In this document: one piece after another, positions 33,660 through 45,269 of the stretch
Layout of the letters: each line of letters opens with the position of its first letter
Position numbering within the stretch: the first letter of the stretch is position 1
NCBI GenBank assembly: GCA_036898135.1
Contig: CM072511.1
Location: forward strand, 32,530,824-32,594,823
Reading direction: 5' to 3'
Source of the DNA: Oncomelania hupensis
Taxonomy: Eukaryota > Mollusca > Gastropoda > Littorinimorpha > Pomatiopsidae
Length of the DNA: 64,000 bases
Translations under genes and position numbers: made by a program
The notes under the pieces: generated by a model
Seen by the model: the letters and a program-made list of their open reading frames with translations, nothing else
The model's database searches: none
Told to the model about the DNA's origin: nothing

Positions 33660-35945
33660 AATAAGGCAATGAGTGCTACTTTGCATCTCATAGCTGTCAG
33701 TCCCTAGGGGTCTATATCATATTTAATAATAATTTTGATTTTAAAGTAAAGAGAGTTATAAAAGAGACTCAAAGAAACTTTTTAATAGTCTCCATCCAAA
33801 CTATGGATTAAAAAAATTCTTTTAGTTAATATATATGGACCTAATAATGATGATCCAAATTTTTAGACAAACTTACAAAAAACAAAAGACAGTTTACATA
33901 TCTCAAACATAACTGTAGGTGGAGACTGGAATTTATTCTTAAATCTGCGCTGGATTACCAAAACTATGAGAGAAATAACATGTACAAGCGAAGGAAACTA
34001 ATGGAGATGGCAGGAGAATTAAAACTAATCGATGTCTGGAGATAAATAAATATAGAAACACTGAGATTTACATGGAGACACAATAACCCAATTCAGCAAG
34101 GCACACTCGACATTTTCCTGGTATCTGAGAACACATTATCAGAAGTGGAAGATATTTTGGTAGGATATGAAAGCGATTACTTCATAATAATTTTACAATT
34201 AGAATTTTAAAAAGAACTAAGACAAAATTATTGGAAATTTAATAAAACTCTTTTGAAAGATAAAAAAATAAGACTATAAAAGCAGTAAAAAATCAATATG
34301 CTGTTTTAGTAAATGATAGGGATACGATTGAAAGTACTGATACAGATGATGTGCATTTAAAAATATCTGATCAACTATTTTTGGATACACTTTTGATGGA
34401 ATTAGGAAAAACGACGATGGATTATAGCGCCAAGAAGAAAAAAGCTGATGTACAGATAGAAAAAGAAAACTTGAATAAGAAATTCAGCTCTTAGAAATAA
34501 TAGTTACTAAATACTGAGGATGCAAGAAAAGAAGGATGCATTAACAAACTTAAGAAAAAAACCTAGTACACAGAATATTATTACGCAGTAAAGCGCGAAG
34601 GTAAAAAAGTAACAAAATATTTTTTGTAATCTAGAAAAAAACATTTGTGAAAATAAACAAATGTTCAAATTAATCTCAAATAACAATCACTGATGACAAT
34701 CTATAATAAACAAGAGAATCCTATCAAAATTTGTATTCAGAACGGGAAATAAAACGAAAAGACTTAGACGCCTACACAACATCTCTGCCAAAACTTTCAA
34801 AAGATCAAGCAGATGATTTAGAAGGAGAAATAAAGGTAGTAGAAGCAATTTTTTCCCTAAAAACATGAAAAATGGAAAAAGCACAGGTACAGATGGTATG
34901 ACAGTGGAATTCTATAAGTTCTTCTGGAAACAACTTGGTAACTTTGTTGTTAGATCTTTAAACAAAGGCTTTACCAAAAACAAGGAGATGTCTATTTCTC
35001 AGAAAGAGGGGGTTATTGTCTGTCTACCTGAGGGAGACAAATCTGCGCCCTATTTCCTTATTTAATGTAACATATAAGATATATCGTCTTGCATAGCGAA
35101 TCGTATAAAACCAGTATTACCCATCGTATTGGTGAACATGGTTCCTAGCTGGCAGATACATAGATTATAACATAAGGCGTTTGTATGATGTCGATGTTAT
35201 TGACTACCTAAAAGAAAAAAAACCTCCCAGGGTTGTTGGTGTCTATTGATTTCGAGAAAGCCTTCGATTCTCTCAACTGGCAATATATGCACAATGTATT
35301 GAAGTGCTTTAATTTTGGAGAAAATATGCAACGTTGGATGCAAGCCTTTTATACTAATATAAGGTCTTCAGTAATAGTTAACGGTAAAGCTTCTTGCTGT
35401 TTTTCTGTTAAACGCGGATGTCGGCAAGGCGATCAAATTTCACCTTACATTTTTATCCTATGTGCAGAACTTCTTGCATGTGGAATCAGAGAAAGCAAAA
35501 ATATTAAGGGCGTTCAGATTGCAGAAACAGAACAGAAAGTTAGTCAGTTCGTCGATGACACCTCTTTTTTCCTTGAGGGTGATCAAATATCATATGAAAC
35601 ACTTTTTAATGAAATTAATTACTTTGAAGAAATATCCGAACTAAAAATTAATTATGAAAAAACTTTTAACGTTTGGTTAGGCAGAACAAGGAACTGGGAT
35701 AGGCAATTTTTACCAAACTTAAAGATAACGTGGAATCCAGCACAGTTTAAAATCTTAGGATTCTGGTTCACAAATGACTTACAACAAATGGCAGAACTGA
35801 ATCTAACAGATAAATTCAATGAAGTGAAAAAGCTGTTTAGAATTTGATATTAACTATCGAATACCCCACTACGTCGGATTGCGGTACTGAAATCGCTAAT
35901 TTTATCAAAACTTATATATTTATGGATTTTGCTTCCAAACCGTAT
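33660..35945 (+). pseudogene. L1/Tx1-like LINE, decayed ORF2
   Basis: Endonuclease remains at 33660-34200 include VNIYGPNNDDPNF and VGGDWNLFLNL in broken frames. RT follows: KNGKSTGTDGMTVEFYKFFW (34868), QKEGVIVCLPEGDKS, SIDFEKAFDSLNWQYMHNVL, RGCRQGDQISPYIFILCAEL, a catalytic block FVDDTSFFLEG (FVDD where the related copy has YADD), and FKILGFWFTNDL. There are many stops and frameshifts. The C-terminal third is missing because a jockey/CR1-like element starts near 35955. It is clearly related to the full-length element at 37417-44805 but older. Confidence 0.85.
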
Positions 35946-35954
35946 ACACAGCCG

Positions 35955-36950
35955 TATACAGAGTGGTAACTAGCAGCCAAGAGCAAGCCCAGCTACAGCA
36001 AGACCTCCAGCGCCTTGAGCAATGGGAGAAGAGCTGGGACATGCAGTTCCATCCTGACAAGTGCACAACTCTGCCAGTCACGAGGAGCAGACGACTCCTA
36101 CAGTCTAGTTACACCCTACACGGTCACACCCTTGAGTCAGTCTCTGAGGCCAAGTACCTCGGGGTGACCCTCCATAGCAACCTTACCTGGGACGCACATG
36201 TCAGCAGCATCGCCAACAAGGCCAGTAAGACACTGGGCTTCCTGAGAAGGAATCTCAAGGTGAGCTCTACGGCCATCAAGGAGCGAGCTTACATGGCCTA
36301 CGTGCGTCCTATCCTGGAATACGCAGCATCTGTTTGGGACCCTCACACCCAGAAAGGCATCGACAGACTGGAAGCAGTTCAGAAACGCGCCGCCCGGTTT
36401 GCTACTAACCGCTATCACAACACATCGAGTGCTAGGGACATGCTGGAGTCACTGGGGTGGCCGTCCCTGGAGGATCGACGTCGCACTGCACGCCTTCAGA
36501 TGCTGCGCAAGATCACTAGTGGCACTGCGAACTGCCCCATCATCAATGGGAAAGTGGAACAGGCGATATCGCGCCAAAGCCGCAGCCACAACAAGCAGTA
36601 CAAACAAGTCTCGTGCAGGACTCAATATAGAGCCGCCTCTTTTCTGCCACGAACCATAAAGGACTGGAATGCCCTCAACAGTGAGGTCGGGGCCGGGTAG
36701 CTCAGTTGGTAAGAGCGTCTTGCTAGTAACCGAAAGGTCGCTGGTTCGAATCCCGGATTGGTCAACGTGTGATCATATTATTTTCCCCTTTACCAACAAC
36801 TGGCCCGCTGGTGTCAGTATAATTCGGTCCAGTAGTCACCTATATGCGAAAGTGTCGTGTGACTATAATCTACAAACAACAACAGTGAGGTACTGGAGGC
36901 TCTGGCTGCTGACACCATGGTGTCGGGAGTCTCCCAATAAAGGCTTCCAG
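35955..36950 (+). pseudogene. Jockey/CR1-like LINE 3' part, split by a SINE
   Basis: A 5'-truncated reverse transcriptase thumb and C-terminus: QQDLQRLEQWEKSWDMQFHP, DKCTTLPVTRSRR, AKYLGVTLHSNLTWDAHVS, VRPILEYAASVWDPHTQKG, RTIKDWNALNSEV. The frame is cut at 36687 by a 192-bp tRNA-derived SINE and resumes at 36892 as LEALAADTMVSGVSQ, ending in a stop. Without the SINE the frame is continuous, so the element was fairly intact when hit. A C-rich stretch follows at 36955-37025. Confidence 0.88.
36688..36879 (+). mobile_element. tRNA-Thr-derived SINE, copy 1
   Basis: The head has an A box TAGCTCAGTTGG and a B box GGTTCGAATCC, with CTAGTAA in the anticodon-loop position (anticodon AGT, threonine type). 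The anticodon stem no longer pairs, so this is not a functional tRNA. The body is about 120 bp, ending in ACAAACAACAAC. It is flanked by an exact 12-bp duplication CAACAGTGAGGT (36676-36687 and 36880-36891). Copy 2 is at 53064-53257. Confidence 0.92.
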
Positions 36951-37400
36951 TTCCCCTGCCCCCCCCTCCCCCCTCCCCAGCACCCGCCACCCCCCCTGTC
37001 TCCTTACCCAGCATTTCCCCCTTCACTCACATTTTCCATCGTCTGATTCATGTAGCGACATGATTCATTATTAGCTCCGTATCCGTACTTGACATGCACA
37101 CAAAACCTTCCTTTCAAGTGCCATAATGATCAACACGATTGATTGTGGGCGTATACGGCAAGAGAAGAAGGCAAGACAACCCACCAAACCAAATCATGCA
37201 ACACTTGCAAAAAAATGTTTCTAGTTTGTGTGGGAGAAAAATGATAAAGTTAAGATAACAGTAGCAGTGCAAACAATTCAAAATTGAAGGCATCAATGTT
37301 ACTCACATTGAAACCTACATCAAATCATTGAAAATTATGTGGATGAAAAACGTCTTATCAGATAGTCAAAACCCGAAGTGAAAACAACTGCAACTCACTT
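36951..37400. other. C-rich tract then intergenic DNA
   Basis: C-rich 36955-37025, possibly the 3' end of the preceding LINE. The rest has no motif. Confidence 0.45.
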
Positions 37401-37416
37401 GTCCTGAAATATGCTT
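37401..37416. repeat. Target-site duplication, downstream copy (L1-like element)
   Basis: GTCCTGAAATATGCTT, identical to 44806-44821. The last two T may belong to the reverse-complemented poly(A) tail. Confidence 0.9.
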
Positions 37417-37736
37417 TTTTTTTACAGAAATTTTTATTCACCAAATACATGCATGTATAACAACCACAGTATTTCCATAGATATTCATACTTATGTTATC
37501 ATACAAGCAAATATAAGGCTTTTTATATATATATAGATAGACATACAAGAAATATACTTTAGAAGAATACTAAAATAAATATTTATAAGAAAGAAGAAAA
37601 AATAAGAGAGAGGAAATGAGAGAGAAAATGCACAGGGTTTTATATTACATGTACACGAGCATCCGCAAGCAAAGCCTAAACAAAAATATACATGAGTACA
37701 TGTACACAGGATAAGAAAAAGTGTACAAAAATATTA

Positions 37737-40700
37737 TTACAGATTATCAAAAAGGGGCAAGTACAGCTGCCACATTGTACGGAAAACATTTAGACTCATC
37801 TGTGTACTAGCAATGTACCTTTCCGTTTCATATCTGTTTCTCAGAGTAAATAAAAAAGCTTCATAGACAGGCATTTCTTTATTCATTTTACACCTGTAAA
37901 TGTATGTTTTTGCTATCAAAATCATCAAATCCATCACATCACCGGTTACTGTCGCCTTGTCGCAACCAAAAATAATTAAATGTTCATTGAACCTAAGTGA
38001 TGTGACATGTGAGCATTTGTTAACTAATGCATTTTGGAAACTATTCCAAAATTGTTGCACCGAATTACATGACCAAAGAAGATGCTGGATATTTTCTTTT
38101 GCCATCCCACAAAAGGTACAGTTATTACTATTTTCTAATCCCATACTATGTAAAATTGTATTTGTACCTAATATTCTATGAACTACCCTGATTTGAAACC
38201 ATTTAAGTTTAGTGTCTTTTATTTGCTTTATCCTTTTAAATATTTTTTCCCATGACATCTGTATATTTACTCGTTGCTCCCAATTTTTGCAACAATTTGG
38301 CTCATGTTCATTTTGTACCAAAATGTCATAGAACATTCCTGCCCCTTTGGGCACTGACAAAACAAGTCTGAGTAGTTTGCTATGTTCATACCCTTGCAAA
38401 TGCTCACCGGCCACATCGATATCTGTTGTACGTATGTATTTTTTAATAGCGTTTACACACCCAGAGTAAGTGAGAAAATTTACCGCAATTCTATATTTCT
38501 CACTAAATGTTTGTAAATCTAGAAACAACCCATTCTCCTTTAGGAAATGACCAATATTGTAAACCCCTTTCTCTATCCAATTTGGAAAAAAAATAGTCTC
38601 CCCTCCAATCAAAATATTAATGTTACAAAAGATAGGTTCTCCTCTAAGTTCCTCATTTGTCTTAATTTTTATATTTGTTCCTAACTCTTTATACGCTTTC
38701 GCTACATCTAACCAGTACTGATTTACCTTTCTATCCATATCTATTATAGTACCCAGTTTATCAAGGAGTTCAAATTTATTTGATGTTTTTTTTAACAATG
38801 TTTGTCCATTTATGATTACTCGATTGTAATTTCCTTAGCCATGTTACCTTAAGAGCACTCATAAACCTCCTCACATCTGGAATTCCAACTCCCCCATAAT
38901 CAATACGTTTTACAGAAACTTTTCTACTTATTTTATCATTTTTTCTTCCCCAAACAAAGCAATAAACACAGTTTTGTAATTCATTCACAATATCATCTGG
39001 TGGATTTGGCAACAGCAACCAAAGATGAACAAGTTTCGACAAAATAAGTGACTTTAGAACAGCCACACGCCCCAAAGGCGTAATCTGACGTTTTAACCAG
39101 ATTTTAAACATATTCTTAATTTCTAAAAACTTTTCTCGAAAATTAATCTCTACACATTTCTTAAGGTCAAGTGTGAACCATATACCCAGTATTTTGAATC
39201 TTTCAGGGTTCCACTCCATGTGCAGGTGGGGCATAAAGCGTATTTTCGAATTGTGCATACTACCTAACCAAATAGCACTGCTTTTATCAGTGTTCAAGAT
39301 AAGACCAGATTTTTTACCAAAAATTTGAATAGTATTAATTGCTTCTTCAAAAGAATTTCTATCCCCTTCCATCATTAACTCTGTGTCATCAGCATATTGA
39401 GCTACTTTATTTTCTATTTCATTAACCTTTATACCTTTTATATGATGATTTTCTCTTATCATTATACCTAAAATTTCCACACACATGACAAACAGATAGG
39501 GAGAGATCGGGTCTCCTTGCCTACATCCCCTCCGCACATGGAATCAGGACCCAAGTGTACCATTCACAAGGACCGATGATTTAATTCCACTGTAGAAAGT
39601 ATGGATCCATCGACAAAAGTCAGTGCCACAGCCAAACGCCCCCAACACCTTAAACATGAAATCCCAGCTGACCGAGTCAAAGGCCTTCTCAAAATCTAAA
39701 CATAGTAACAACCCCGGTTGGTCGTTCATATTCAAGTAGTCAATTAAATCATAAATTAATCTAACATTATCTCCTAGATATCTATTACGAATAAATCCTG
39801 TTTGGTCTTCATGTATCAGAGAAGGTAGTACATTCTTAAGTCTATTTGCGATACACCCTGATCCTATCTTATAAACTAGATTTAGAAGAGAGATGGGTCG
39901 CCAGTTCTTAATATACTCTCTGGGTTTATCCCCCTTTGGAATACAAACAATTACCCCCTCCTTTTGAGTAGATGATAATTCCCCTTTTAAGAAACCTTCA
40001 TTTAAAGAGCGTACAACAAAATCACCTACCCTAGTCCAAAAAACTTTAAAGAACTCTACAGAAAAGCCATCACTACCTGGGCTTTTCCCATTTTTTGTAT
40101 TTTTTAATACCAAAGATGCCTCTTCTAAAGTGATAAGACCCTCAAGTGAATTCGCCTCCAACTCGGTCAGTCTGGGAGTACTGTCAATAAGTTCACCTAT
40201 TTCACAGGGTTCTACTACCCTATAATCATACAACCTTTCATAAAAACCATTAACTTCAACTAATATTTCCCCGGGATCTGTAGTAATTGTACCAATTTGT
40301 TTATGCAACTTAAAGATTTGTTTATTAGTATAATTACGTTTCTCTAGCGCACAGAAATATTTCGTAACCTTTTCCCTGTCAACAATCCACCTGGCCCGAG
40401 AACGGAGCTAAACACCCTCCATCTTCCGTTCCCTTAAAGAAATCAGTTCAGTATTTGCTTTCTGCAATTCCTCTCTTTCTGACTCAACTAATTTTAACTT
40501 TTGTTCTAATAAAATAATATTTTTCTTTAGTAGTTGCTCAGTTTCTTTACTTTTCTTTCTCTTCTTGGTAGCATAGGAAATTGTTCTGTCTCTAATTTTC
40601 ATTAACAGTGTGTCGAGAAAGAGTTGGTCATTAATTACAAACTGTATTTCCTTATTACTTATTTGACTAATAGTATCCTGATTATATGGACATGCCGCGT

Positions 40701-41541
40701 ATTCTTTCTTTACTTCTTCTATAACTGAATTAATGTAATCTAAATATTCCTTATCTTTTAACAACGAAGCGTTAAATTTCCATAATGACAATCGTTTTCC
40801 TTCTTTAACTTTTCCTAAAGACAATAAAATAAGCGAGTGATCCGTTCTGTAGCCAGGCAGAATGTCGGCGTCATAAACATCAGCTGACATTAAATCAGAT
40901 ACCAAGAAAAAGTCAAGTCTACTTTGCTGGATGGGGCTATTTCTTCGCCATGTATATCTTCTTAATTCCGGGTTTAAGTCTCGCCATGTATCAGTCAAGT
41001 CTAGATTAATCATCATTTGTTCTACCTGTTCCTGGGCTTTGATATTGTTATGATGTTTATAATTATTACAGTCAAGTTCAAAGTTTAAAACTAAATTCCA
41101 ATCTCCTCCCATAATAATATTATCTGGCGCAATTTGTTTAATCTTATTACATAACGTCACATAAAAGTCTGGGTCATCTCTGTTTGGTCCGTACACATTA
41201 CATATAAGAAATTCTTTACCAAATATTTTCACCAAAATCAAAATGTAATTTCCACCGTTATCCTTATACACTTTCTTGACATCAAATTCAAAGTTATTAT
41301 TAAAAAGGACAGTTACCCCCCTTGACGAAGAATTGTAAGAAGCAAAGTAACAATCATAGCCCCATTCAGCACGAATATAGTTTTCCAGTTTTGCATGAAA
41401 ATGAGTATCCTGTAACAAATATATGCAGAACCCTTTATTTCTTAAGTAATGAAACACATCTCGGCGTTTTCTGGCATCAGCCAGGCCCTGACAGTTCATT
41501 GATACAATAGTTACTTTGGTATCAGCAGAAGCCATAAACAA
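37737..41541 (-). pseudogene. ORF2 of the L1-like element: endonuclease and reverse transcriptase, three lesions
   Basis: Multifunctional protein of about 1,268 residues that nicks DNA and copies the element RNA. The start is probably the ATG at 41535 (MASADTK) or 41541. Endonuclease: VSMNCQGLADARKRRDV, NVYGPNRDDPDFYV, MGGDWNLVLNF, SRLDFFLVSDL, YRTDHSLILLS. RT: GSDGFSVEFFKVFW, CIPKGDKPREYIKNWRPIS, CLDFEKAFDSVSWDFMFKVL, RRGCRQGDPISPYLFVMCVE, catalytic QYADDTELMMEG. C-terminal zinc-knuckle-like CTFCGMAKENIQHLLWSC. Lesions: TAG at 40408-40410, TGA near 39544-39546 (CGA would fit), and a frameshift at an eight-A run near 38786-38793. Otherwise it is one continuous frame. Confidence 0.92.
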
Positions 41542-42168
41542 TAAAAATGATTATACCACAATCAAGCACAGATGTGGCAGGACAACATGACCTCAAGCAG
41601 CCAGAAACAAAAACACTTTCCCCTTGCCTGCAGAAACAACAGCACATGCCAGCAAAAATACATACAGTCAAAGTCAACTCTCTCAAGAAAGGAGCCCAGT
41701 AGGGCAAACATAATACTAAATACAGAGAAAAGGAAAGGGAATTACTAGAAATATACACAAGAACAAAACAGTCGTTTTGTAGAAACATGGCAAAAAAAAA
41801 ATTTTTTTAAAGGGTTTTAAGAGAGAGCGTGAAGAATAGGGCTCAGCGACACAAGAAGGACAAAATTCATATACACATATAAGGTATACAAGGGGTGCAC
41901 AACAAGCAAAACAGAATAATCAAATATTAATTATACAAATCAAGAGGGTGGGGCAATAAAGTATAACAAAACGCAATGTATTGCAGGGGCACATAGCCAT
42001 CAGAAATAAAAATCGACAAACAAATCAAGTTAGCAGAAGCATAGATCGAACATGAGATCAGCGAGCATGTACCACAGTGATTCATTATGCCTAAATATGC
42101 AAGTTTGTATCCAGACATGTAAACCGACATAGCATAAGAATTAGTATGCAAACAAGTCAGAATACAAC

Positions 42169-42374
42169 AAATCAGCTTACAGGACACATAATAATAAACA
42201 TCCATTCAAACATACACATCAGCTGATATTAAAAAACCCAAAACAAACAGGTATGTAAATCAATAAATCCTTAAATCAGCTTACAAGACACATAATAATA
42301 AACATCCATTCAAACATACACATCAGCAGATATTAAAAAACCCAAAACAAACAGGTATGTAAATCAATAAATCC
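42169..42374. repeat. Tandem duplication, 104-bp unit x2
   Basis: Both units run from AAATCAGCTTACA to CAATAAATCC and differ by a handful of bases (AGGACAC/AAGACAC, CAGCTGATA/CAGCAGATA). Confidence 0.9.
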
Positions 42375-42709
42375 TCAGATAAGCACAGACGTGACTCAAA
42401 GCATGAAATCAACAATCATACAAACTATACAAATCAGGGTGCGTAAATATAAATATATCTATATGCACGTCAGTATCAGCATTTCACATACATTACACAT
42501 AGAAATAAGCATAGATTAGACATGTAAATCAGCTGACAGAAAGAGAGAGGGAGAAAGTTTGTAACATCATACGCAGGCGTGTATTGTAAGAATGCCATTC
42601 AGTAGGCCTCGCAACTTGTTACCAAACCAACCAACCAGAAACATGATATCTGGTGCGGCCAATCCCTAGCCGATTCCAACGTTCAGTTGCGGCCTTGACC
42701 ACGACAAGA

Positions 42710-43211
42710 CAGTTAGGCCTAGTGTCTAATGTGACTAGTTTTACAGGTACAGATATGCGGAACAGTTTTTTTCTTTCCAATTAAATCAGCTAGAACAATA
42801 CCTGAAATACAAATTGCAACTCAAGGGAATACAGAGTATAATGTAATTTGCCAAGACAATAAATAAATAAATGTTAAAAAGTAATAGTATTGAGGTGCAT
42901 TTTTAACTTTTCAATAAATCAGCATATTTCTAAGGACGAGTAAGGTTCTTCCACCCAGTTAGGCCTAGTGTCTAATTTGACTAGTTTTACAGGTACAGAT
43001 ATGCGGAACAGTTTTTTTTCTTTCCAATTAAATCATCTAGAACAATACCTGAAATACAAATTGCATATTATAAGAACATAGCTCAAGGGAATACAGACTA
43101 TAATGTAATTTGCCAAGACAATAAATAAATAAATATTAAAAAGTAATAGTATTGAGGTGCATTTTTAACTTTTCAATACATCAGCATAATTATTTCTAAG
43201 GTTCTTCCACC
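42710..43211. repeat. Tandem duplication, about 246-bp unit x2
   Basis: Each unit starts CAGTTAGGCCTAGTGTCTAA and ends near AAGGTTCTTCCACCC. The second has an extra 17 bp (near 43065-43082), and some substitutions distinguish the two. Confidence 0.9.
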
Positions 43212-43303
43212 CACCAACCCACCCAAAAAAATTGGGTAGGAGGGACATACCATATCATGCTGTTGAAAGCACCCCGCATACACTCTCGCAAAAATACACA
43301 CAC

Positions 43304-43304
<1 letters not shown>

Positions 43305-43386
<82 letters not shown>
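43305..43386. repeat. (AT)n microsatellite
   Basis: Pure dinucleotide run just downstream of ORF1 in the element's own orientation. Confidence 0.95.
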
Positions 43387-43389
<3 letters not shown>

Positions 43390-43431
43390 AGAGGCACAGT
43401 CAATTGCATGAAATGGATAATCCAAGAGCAC

Positions 43432-44456
43432 TTAGTCTTTGTTCATAGAGCTATCCTGCAGACTGTCTTGCTGACCACTCATAGCTTTTGCAAACAACTT
43501 ATCCAAATCAGAATGAATGCTGAGTTTCATTGTCTGTCCAGTTTTTAACTTAGCAAGAACCTTGCCATTTGAAGACCACACTGAGAGTGTAGCTGAGTGA
43601 TTCTGTGCTGCTTTCAACAGTTTGTTGTTCCGGAATGTCAGATCTTCATCCACCACAATGTTCTTTCCTTTTAGTTTTCTCCTGTTCTGCAAGATGGTGT
43701 CACGCTTCTTTCTATCAAAGAAGCGCACAAGGACCGGTCGCGCCCTCTCTCCTACTCTTCCAGCTCTATGCGCCACCTCTATATCTTCTGGCAGAATCTT
43801 GACACCCACCAAGTCGGTGAAGATCCCACACACCTTCGTTGTTATGTTATGTTATGTTATATCAGTTTATAGTCCCCTCTCTTCCCGATAAGGATTTTCA
43901 GAGAGGAGACTCTGATGTAAAAAAAACACACCTTCTTCGTCACGTCTTCCTTCTGCCCCTTGGCTGGCTCTGGAATCTTGTATACTCGGAGATGTGACCT
44001 TCGAGAGTATTGCTCAAGGTCGTTCATACCTTGCTCCAGCTGTTGTATTCTGATATCGTGGTCATTGATGTTATGATCAAGCCTGCTAGTTTTGGCCTTG
44101 ACCACCTTCACCTCCTTTGACACTGCTACACTTTTAGACTTGAGCTCCAACATCTGCGCCTCCATCTTGTCCAACTTTTCTAACACCACACCAGTGAAGC
44201 TTTTGACATTCTCCCTCATTTGTTGGACATCTTCCTTAGTGGCAAGCGTACCCATTTTCTCGGAAATTTCTCTCAAAGCAGCCTGCACAGGCTCTCCAAT
44301 AGGCTCTCCACTAGCCATGTTGGCACGCTTAATCACCGGTCTCTCAGAAGGGCTGGTCTCACTTTCAGAGCTTACAGACGAATGTACTCTTTTGGACGTT
44401 GAAGTTGTGAGCTGTTTGCTAAAGTACTCAGAAATACTTCGACTTCTGTCAGACAT
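43432..44456 (-). pseudogene. ORF1 of the L1-like element, split by an 88-bp insertion
   Basis: RNA-binding, chaperone-type ORF1 protein that coats element RNA. The start ATG at 44456 gives MSDRSRSISEYFSKQL. Next come a coiled-coil-like region of heptads (about 44290-44030; MGTLATKEDVQQM, LEKLDKMEAQMLELKSKS, HDIRIQQLEQGMNDL), then LEQYSRRSHLRVYKIPE, a standard ORF1 RRM-type motif. After the insertion, CGIFTDLVGVKILPEDIEVA, RPVLVRFFDRKKRDTILQN and KGKNIVVDEDLTFRNNKLL complete the C-terminal domain, ending at 43432. Removing the insertion and one copy of its 10-bp duplication restores a single frame, so the insertion is the only lesion I see. Confidence 0.9.
43838..43925 (-). mobile_element. 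Short retroposon (88 bp) inserted in ORF1
   Basis: On the minus strand it ends in a (ATAAC)n tail (read as GTTAT repeats at 43840-43860). Exact 10-bp duplication ACACACCTTC at 43828-43837 and 43926-43935. No similarity to family T is apparent to me, but size, tail and duplication are alike. Confidence 0.88.
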
Positions 44457-44805
44457 CACAATGAAGGTCTCTGCATTTGACCGTGCACACAACAGCGTGC
44501 CGAGAAACAGACACAAAGTCACTTCTTAGCGAGCGCATGCACTCAGCCTATCCCCACTATCCTCTATCATAGGCCTATTCCAGTGTCGCCGATCACCCAC
44601 CTCACACGCTGTTTTTAGACTAACGCATAGTCTGTAGGTACCAAATCACGTACCATAAGAATCTTAGATTCGAAGTCTACACGTTGGTATAGATACTGCT
44701 TCCAGCAAACAGCGTCAAAAACAACAAAATAGCAAAAAACACCGATGGAACTGGTCAGAAAATTTTAAACACGTCCGCCATGAATCAGGGGAAACCACTT
44801 CCTCC

Positions 44806-44821
44806 GTCCTGAAATATGCTT
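44806..44821. repeat. Target-site duplication, upstream copy (L1-like element)
   Basis: GTCCTGAAATATGCTT, identical to 37401-37416. It defines the 5' boundary of the minus-strand element. Confidence 0.9.
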
Positions 44822-44856
44822 GCTTGAGAATCATAATCCAGCATTCTTGTTAAAAC

Positions 44857-45262
44857 AACTAAGAATACAAAGCATGGAGATGAGGTGCTACAGAAGACTT
44901 CTGGCCATTTCCTATACCCAGCACATTGCCAACTACGAAGTCCGACAGACCATCACACAAGCCATTGGACAACACGATGACATGCTCACAATGGTGAAGA
45001 AACGGAAACTCCGATGGTATGGCCGCGTCACCAGAGCATCAGGCCTTGCAAAGACCGTCCTGAAAGGCACGGTGCTAGGAGGCAAGAGAAGAGGGACAGA
45101 AAAAGTTGTGGGAGGACAACATTCGAGAATGGACTTACTTGACACTGAGCGAAGCCATGAGGGGTTGCTGAGGACAGAGAAAGATGGAGTACGCTGGTTA
45201 ACCGATCATCTGTGGTACCCCAATAACCTTCGAGTTACGGGATAGGATAGGATATGATTATT
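44857..45262 (+). pseudogene. RTE-type LINE 3' fragment
   Basis: RIQSMEMRCYRRLLAISYTQ, VKKRKLRWYGRVTRASGLAK, then a frameshift into the conserved C-terminus. The tail is GGATAGGATAGGATATG. 5'-truncated. Confidence 0.87.
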
Positions 45263-45269
45263 GTTTTTA

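Larger units (their letters stand above)
41542..43431 (-). other. Inter-ORF spacer of the L1-like element
   Basis: About 1.9 kb without coding motifs lies between ORF1 and ORF2. It holds two separate tandem duplications (42169-42374 and 42710-43211) and an (AT)n tract. It lies inside the target-site duplications, so it travelled with the element or arose after insertion. Confidence 0.75.
37417..44805 (-). mobile_element. Full-length L1/Tx1-like LINE, about 7.4 kb
   Basis: Bounded by a 16-bp target-site duplication. On the minus strand: a 5' untranslated region of about 350 bp from 44805; ORF1 from 44456 to 43432, split by a small insertion; a long 1.9-kb spacer with two tandem duplications and an (AT)n tract; ORF2 from about 41541 to 37737; and a 3' untranslated region ending with AATAAA (37434-37439) and a poly(A) tail (37415-37423 read as T on +). 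Full length, intact ends and few lesions mark it as a young insertion. The L1/Tx1-like label comes from ORF2 motifs and the poly(A) tail. Confidence 0.9.

Noticed and set aside
36669..37046. A 125-codon frame downstream of the jockey-like LINE
   Set aside because: It runs through the SINE and a C-rich tract in a frame different from the LINE protein.
43173..43409. Frame with alternating Y and I
   Set aside because: It is a translation of the (AT)n microsatellite.
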